In this document: piece after piece, positions 61,884 to 64,000 of the stretch
Numbering within the stretch: position 1 is the stretch's first letter
Layout of the letters: every line of letters starts with the position of its first letter
Translations under genes and position numbers: made by a program
The notes under the pieces: generated by a model
What the model saw: only the letters and a program-made list of their open reading frames with translations
What the model was told of the DNA's origin: nothing
Databases searched by the model: none
NCBI GenBank assembly: GCA_900550495.1
Contig: URSJ01000001.1
Location: 48,668-112,667, forward strand
Direction: 5' to 3'
Length of the DNA: 64,000 nucleotides
Source: an uncultured Rickettsiales bacterium
GTDB lineage: Bacteria > Pseudomonadota > Alphaproteobacteria > Rs-D84

Positions 61884-62561
61884 TTAATCATCGGTAAATA
61901 TACCAGTTGCCGTTTCGCGGTCCTGCATATTGGGATTAAAACCATATTTATTGCCAACGCCCAGACGTTCAGCGGTAATTTCACGGGCAATATCGGCAAT
62001 GCGTATCTTTTCGCATATGCCGCGCCATTTGGTGACCAAGCGTTCAAATCTGTCTGTTTTTATGGTTTGAACGTGTAATTTGACCAGGTAATTTTGCCGG
62101 CGGGTTTGCCAATGCTCTAACTTATTATGTTTGCGCCGGACAGATTCATTTGATTGCTCTATCTTTGTAATTTCTTGCTCGCATTTACGGATTTCGAACA
62201 TGTACCAATGTTCGGCCTGATAAGACCTGTTTATTTTATCAATATATCGGTCCAGCAATTCTTGGGCAGATTTATGCGTCATAACGCCTGTTGACATCAT
62301 GCGCTGGTCATCCGCCTCCATATCCTGCCACTCTTTCTTGGATTTACATTGTCCCAGCGCAATATCGGCCAATTTACGGTCGTATTCTTTGTGCCGACAG
62401 TCGATAAAGTGACGGCCAGATTCCAGCGTGCGCTGGCGATGCTCGCGCTGGGCTTTGGCCAAGTTATCATGCAGTGTTTGTTCTGTTGGTTGTTGGGGCG
62501 TTGGCTGCATAAATTGGCAATATTCTTGGTAAATGCTGTTTTGTTGGGCGAGTGTCATCAT
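61884..62561 (-). CDS. Coiled-coil protein of unknown function in the island
   Basis: 225 residues (an ATG one codon later is equally likely). Gln-rich N-terminus, then helices rich in Arg/Lys/Glu (AKAQREHRQRTLESGRHF, EQEITKIEQSNESVRRKH), no known domain. More GC-balanced than the methyltransferase genes. It lies between the AlpA-like gene and the resolvase, a position often taken by replication or mobilisation helpers; not proven. Confidence 0.5.
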   Translation of the reverse strand: MMTLAQQNSIYQEYCQFMQPTPQQPTEQTLHDNLAKAQREHRQRTLESGRHFIDCRHKEYDRKLADIALGQCKSKKEWQDMEADDQRMMSTGVMTHKSAQELLDRYIDKINRSYQAEHWYMFEIRKCEQEITKIEQSNESVRRKHNKLEHWQTRRQNYLVKLHVQTIKTDRFERLVTKWRGICEKIRIADIAREITAERLGVGNKYGFNPNMQDRETATGIFTDD

Positions 62562-62594
62562 TTCCTCCCGCGGTATAGGGGTTGATATGAATAT

Positions 62595-62783
62595 TTAATT
62601 TAAAACGGTATTGTTGGCCAGCCAGGCGTCAATGTCCGCCTTGCGATAGCGGATGCGATTACCCCAACGCACAAATGGTATTGGGTTCTTGCCATAATGC
62701 CGCCAAGTGTTCAATGTCCCAACGGTTGTGCCAAGGTATGCGGCGGCTTGGGCTTGTGTTAATAGTATTGAATCGTTTATCAT
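62595..62783 (-). CDS. AlpA/excisionase-like HTH protein
   Basis: 62 residues from the ATG at 62783. The MerR-like winged helix LTQAQAAAYLGTTVGTLNTW with IPFVRWGNRIRYRKADIDAW matches helix_turn_helix_17/AlpA proteins, which control integrase genes or act as excisionases in P4-type islands. Confidence 0.8.
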   Translation of the reverse strand: MINDSILLTQAQAAAYLGTTVGTLNTWRHYGKNPIPFVRWGNRIRYRKADIDAWLANNTVLN

Positions 62784-62925
62784 AAAATTACCTCTTGGTT
62801 GCTGTGTATAACCAATATGAAGTAGTGAATGACAATTCTCAATTGTATAACGGGCGAAAAAAACAATAAAAAAAGCGAAAAATCGTATATTGTTTTTCGC
62901 TTTTCTTATATTAATTTTCACTTTT

Positions 62926-63765
62926 TTATTTTCGATTCTCTTTTATAATGTCTGTTACATAACCTCTTACTGTAGTAAAAGGTATCTCCATTCCCAATTT
63001 ATTTGACACCCATTCTACGCAACTAATAATTATTAACTTTTGTTGGCAGCCTGGATTTGCATTCATAAAATCCATACAAAACAATTTTAATGCGCCTAAT
63101 TCTTCTTCTGATAATGATTTTCTACGACCTCTGAGCTTTTGTTTTGATAGTTCGATTGCGGTATCGTATAGAAAAATATTGTCCAACTCTTGTACAACTG
63201 TTGTTTTGCTATGTTTTATTGGGAATTCTCGTAATAAATCTTCTAGAGATATAAATAAATTTGAATAATAATGTTCATTTTCAGAATTGCCATCTGGGTC
63301 TTCTAATGTATTGAAATCCCAATTAATGAAGTCAAATATTATCTCTTCTGTGTCAATGCGTTCGAAAGCAATTTCATTATTATCAATAATCACAGAATTG
63401 TCTTTAACATATCTTGGTAATCCATATAGAGCGATTTTTTGTTCTCGAAGTAACACGAACAATTTATGATAAAAAACCTCCATATACTCATAAAAGATGT
63501 TGGTATTTTCCTCATTTTCTTCAAAATTATCAGTTAGCGGAGTACCGTCAATTGCATTTAAATGCGGTAAAATAAATTCATAAAAGTATAGAAGCATATC
63601 ATCTAAAGGGCCATCTTCAAAATATTGCATGCTAGTTGCAGTATATTTATCTAAAATCTCTACAACAGAATATTCTGGGAATCTATCAAATGCTATCCAC
63701 ATTAGTCCTTCTCGAAGAGAGCAGAAATTGCCAAGCTTTTGTGGCTTTAATATATATTTTGTCAT
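62926..63765 (-). CDS. Island protein of unknown function
   Basis: 279 residues, acidic, AT-rich. No motif recognised; the C-terminal third (LRGRRKSLSEEELGALKLF, later PFTTVRGYVTDIIKENRK) is helical and might bind nucleic acid. It is the last gene before the right end of the island. Confidence 0.5.
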   Translation of the reverse strand: MTKYILKPQKLGNFCSLREGLMWIAFDRFPEYSVVEILDKYTATSMQYFEDGPLDDMLLYFYEFILPHLNAIDGTPLTDNFEENEENTNIFYEYMEVFYHKLFVLLREQKIALYGLPRYVKDNSVIIDNNEIAFERIDTEEIIFDFINWDFNTLEDPDGNSENEHYYSNLFISLEDLLREFPIKHSKTTVVQELDNIFLYDTAIELSKQKLRGRRKSLSEEELGALKLFCMDFMNANPGCQQKLIIISCVEWVSNKLGMEIPFTTVRGYVTDIIKENRK

Positions 63766-63842
63766 ATTGAATCTCTAATTATCGTCATAAAAATGATAGT
63801 CAATAATTCTTAACAATCCAAGCATTTAGTTAGTATAAATAC

Positions 63843-63872
63843 ACGCCATCGGTAGCAAATAGGTAGCAAAAA
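63843..63872 (+). repeat. Integrase arm-type repeats, right
   Basis: 30 bases matching 51570-51599 with two mismatches; contains GGTAGCAAA twice. Confidence 0.6.
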
Positions 63873-63917
63873 GAAAATCAATAAAAACAGGGCTTCGGGT
63901 GGAAACCCTGGAATCCT

Positions 63918-63993
63918 TGGCTCGGGCAGCTGGACTCGAACCAGCGACATACGGATTAACAGTCCGTTGTTCTACCGACTGAACTATGCCCGA
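63918..63993 (-). tRNA. tRNA-Asn (GTT)
   Basis: 76 bases on the complement with encoded CCA. Acceptor TCGGGCA/TGCCCGA, anticodon stem CGGACTGTTAATCCG giving GTT, T-arm GCTGGTTCGAGTCCAGC. It is the integration target; its 3' 51 bases are repeated at 51413-51463. Confidence 0.95.
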
Positions 63994-64000
63994 ATAGCCC

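Larger units (their letters stand above)
51413..63993. mobile_element. Integrative defence-type island in tRNA-Asn
   Basis: Bounded by 51-bp tRNA-Asn repeats, with inner 30-bp repeats (51570-51599 and 63843-63872). It contains a P4-type integrase, an AlpA-like HTH protein, a resolvase, and cargo of defence type (Fic, KAP NTPase, a split methyltransferase/helicase system, a SEC-C protein). AT-rich compared with the chromosome. About 12.5 kb. Confidence 0.82.

Overview
The window reads as part of the chromosome of an uncultured, host-associated alphaproteobacterium with a modest genome. The housekeeping genes are alphaproteobacterial in type and order: LpxI, a biotin ligase without an HTH domain, and frr-uppS-cdsA-rseP-bamA. 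Intergenic gaps are short and several genes are decaying. I cannot name the genus from sequence alone; a gut-type lineage is an inference.

1-5.4 kb: the 5' part of lpxI, two related outer-membrane barrel proteins, a short RlmD/TrmA-like RNA methyltransferase, two small HTH regulators with an attenuator-like leader and a candidate small RNA between them, a winged-helix protein and birA. 5.4-18.4 kb: an almost complete set of T7-like (podovirus) particle genes: SleB-like lysin, holin-like protein, scaffold, major capsid protein, tail tubular proteins A and B, fibre adaptor, large terminase, portal and Bbp19-like protein. There is no integrase, replication module, recognisable small terminase or attachment site. 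A histone-H1-like gene lies inside the set. The large terminase is cut cleanly into an ATPase gene and a nuclease gene by a 3.3 kb block holding dnaB, a double-HTH regulator and an unknown gene. A second phage-like locus at 38.5-41.5 kb carries a tropism-determinant-like fibre and a 795-residue protein. The two loci share a leader design, a promoter followed at once by an intrinsic terminator. Together this suggests a domesticated podovirus, possibly a gene transfer agent, spread over at least two loci.

18.5-49.3 kb: two orphan VirB8-like proteins, the envelope-assembly cluster (bamA, rseP, cdsA, uppS, frr), cysS, a BepA-like protease, recG, rne, a YbhN-like membrane protein, rph, ackA, an MFS transporter, two HNH proteins, a CYTH protein, a TatD-family hydrolase, tcdA and three decayed genes. 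The tRNA-His and tRNA-Lys genes are each followed by a curious unit of about 160-185 bp: terminator, copy of tRNA sequence, covarying three-helix fold, then a repeat of the tRNA 3' end.

49.5-51.4 kb: remnants of a different, siphovirus-like prophage ending in a headless large serine recombinase. 51.4-64.0 kb: a 12.5 kb integrative island in tRNA-Asn(GTT), bounded by 51-bp tRNA repeats and by integrase arm-like repeats. It carries a tyrosine integrase, a SEC-C protein with a nuclease-like N-terminus, a Fic protein with an operator-like repeat, a KAP NTPase, a restriction-modification-like pair (GIY-YIG-like/helicase/NPPY protein plus a separate SAM-binding methyltransferase half), a resolvase and an AlpA-like regulator. 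It looks like a defence island.
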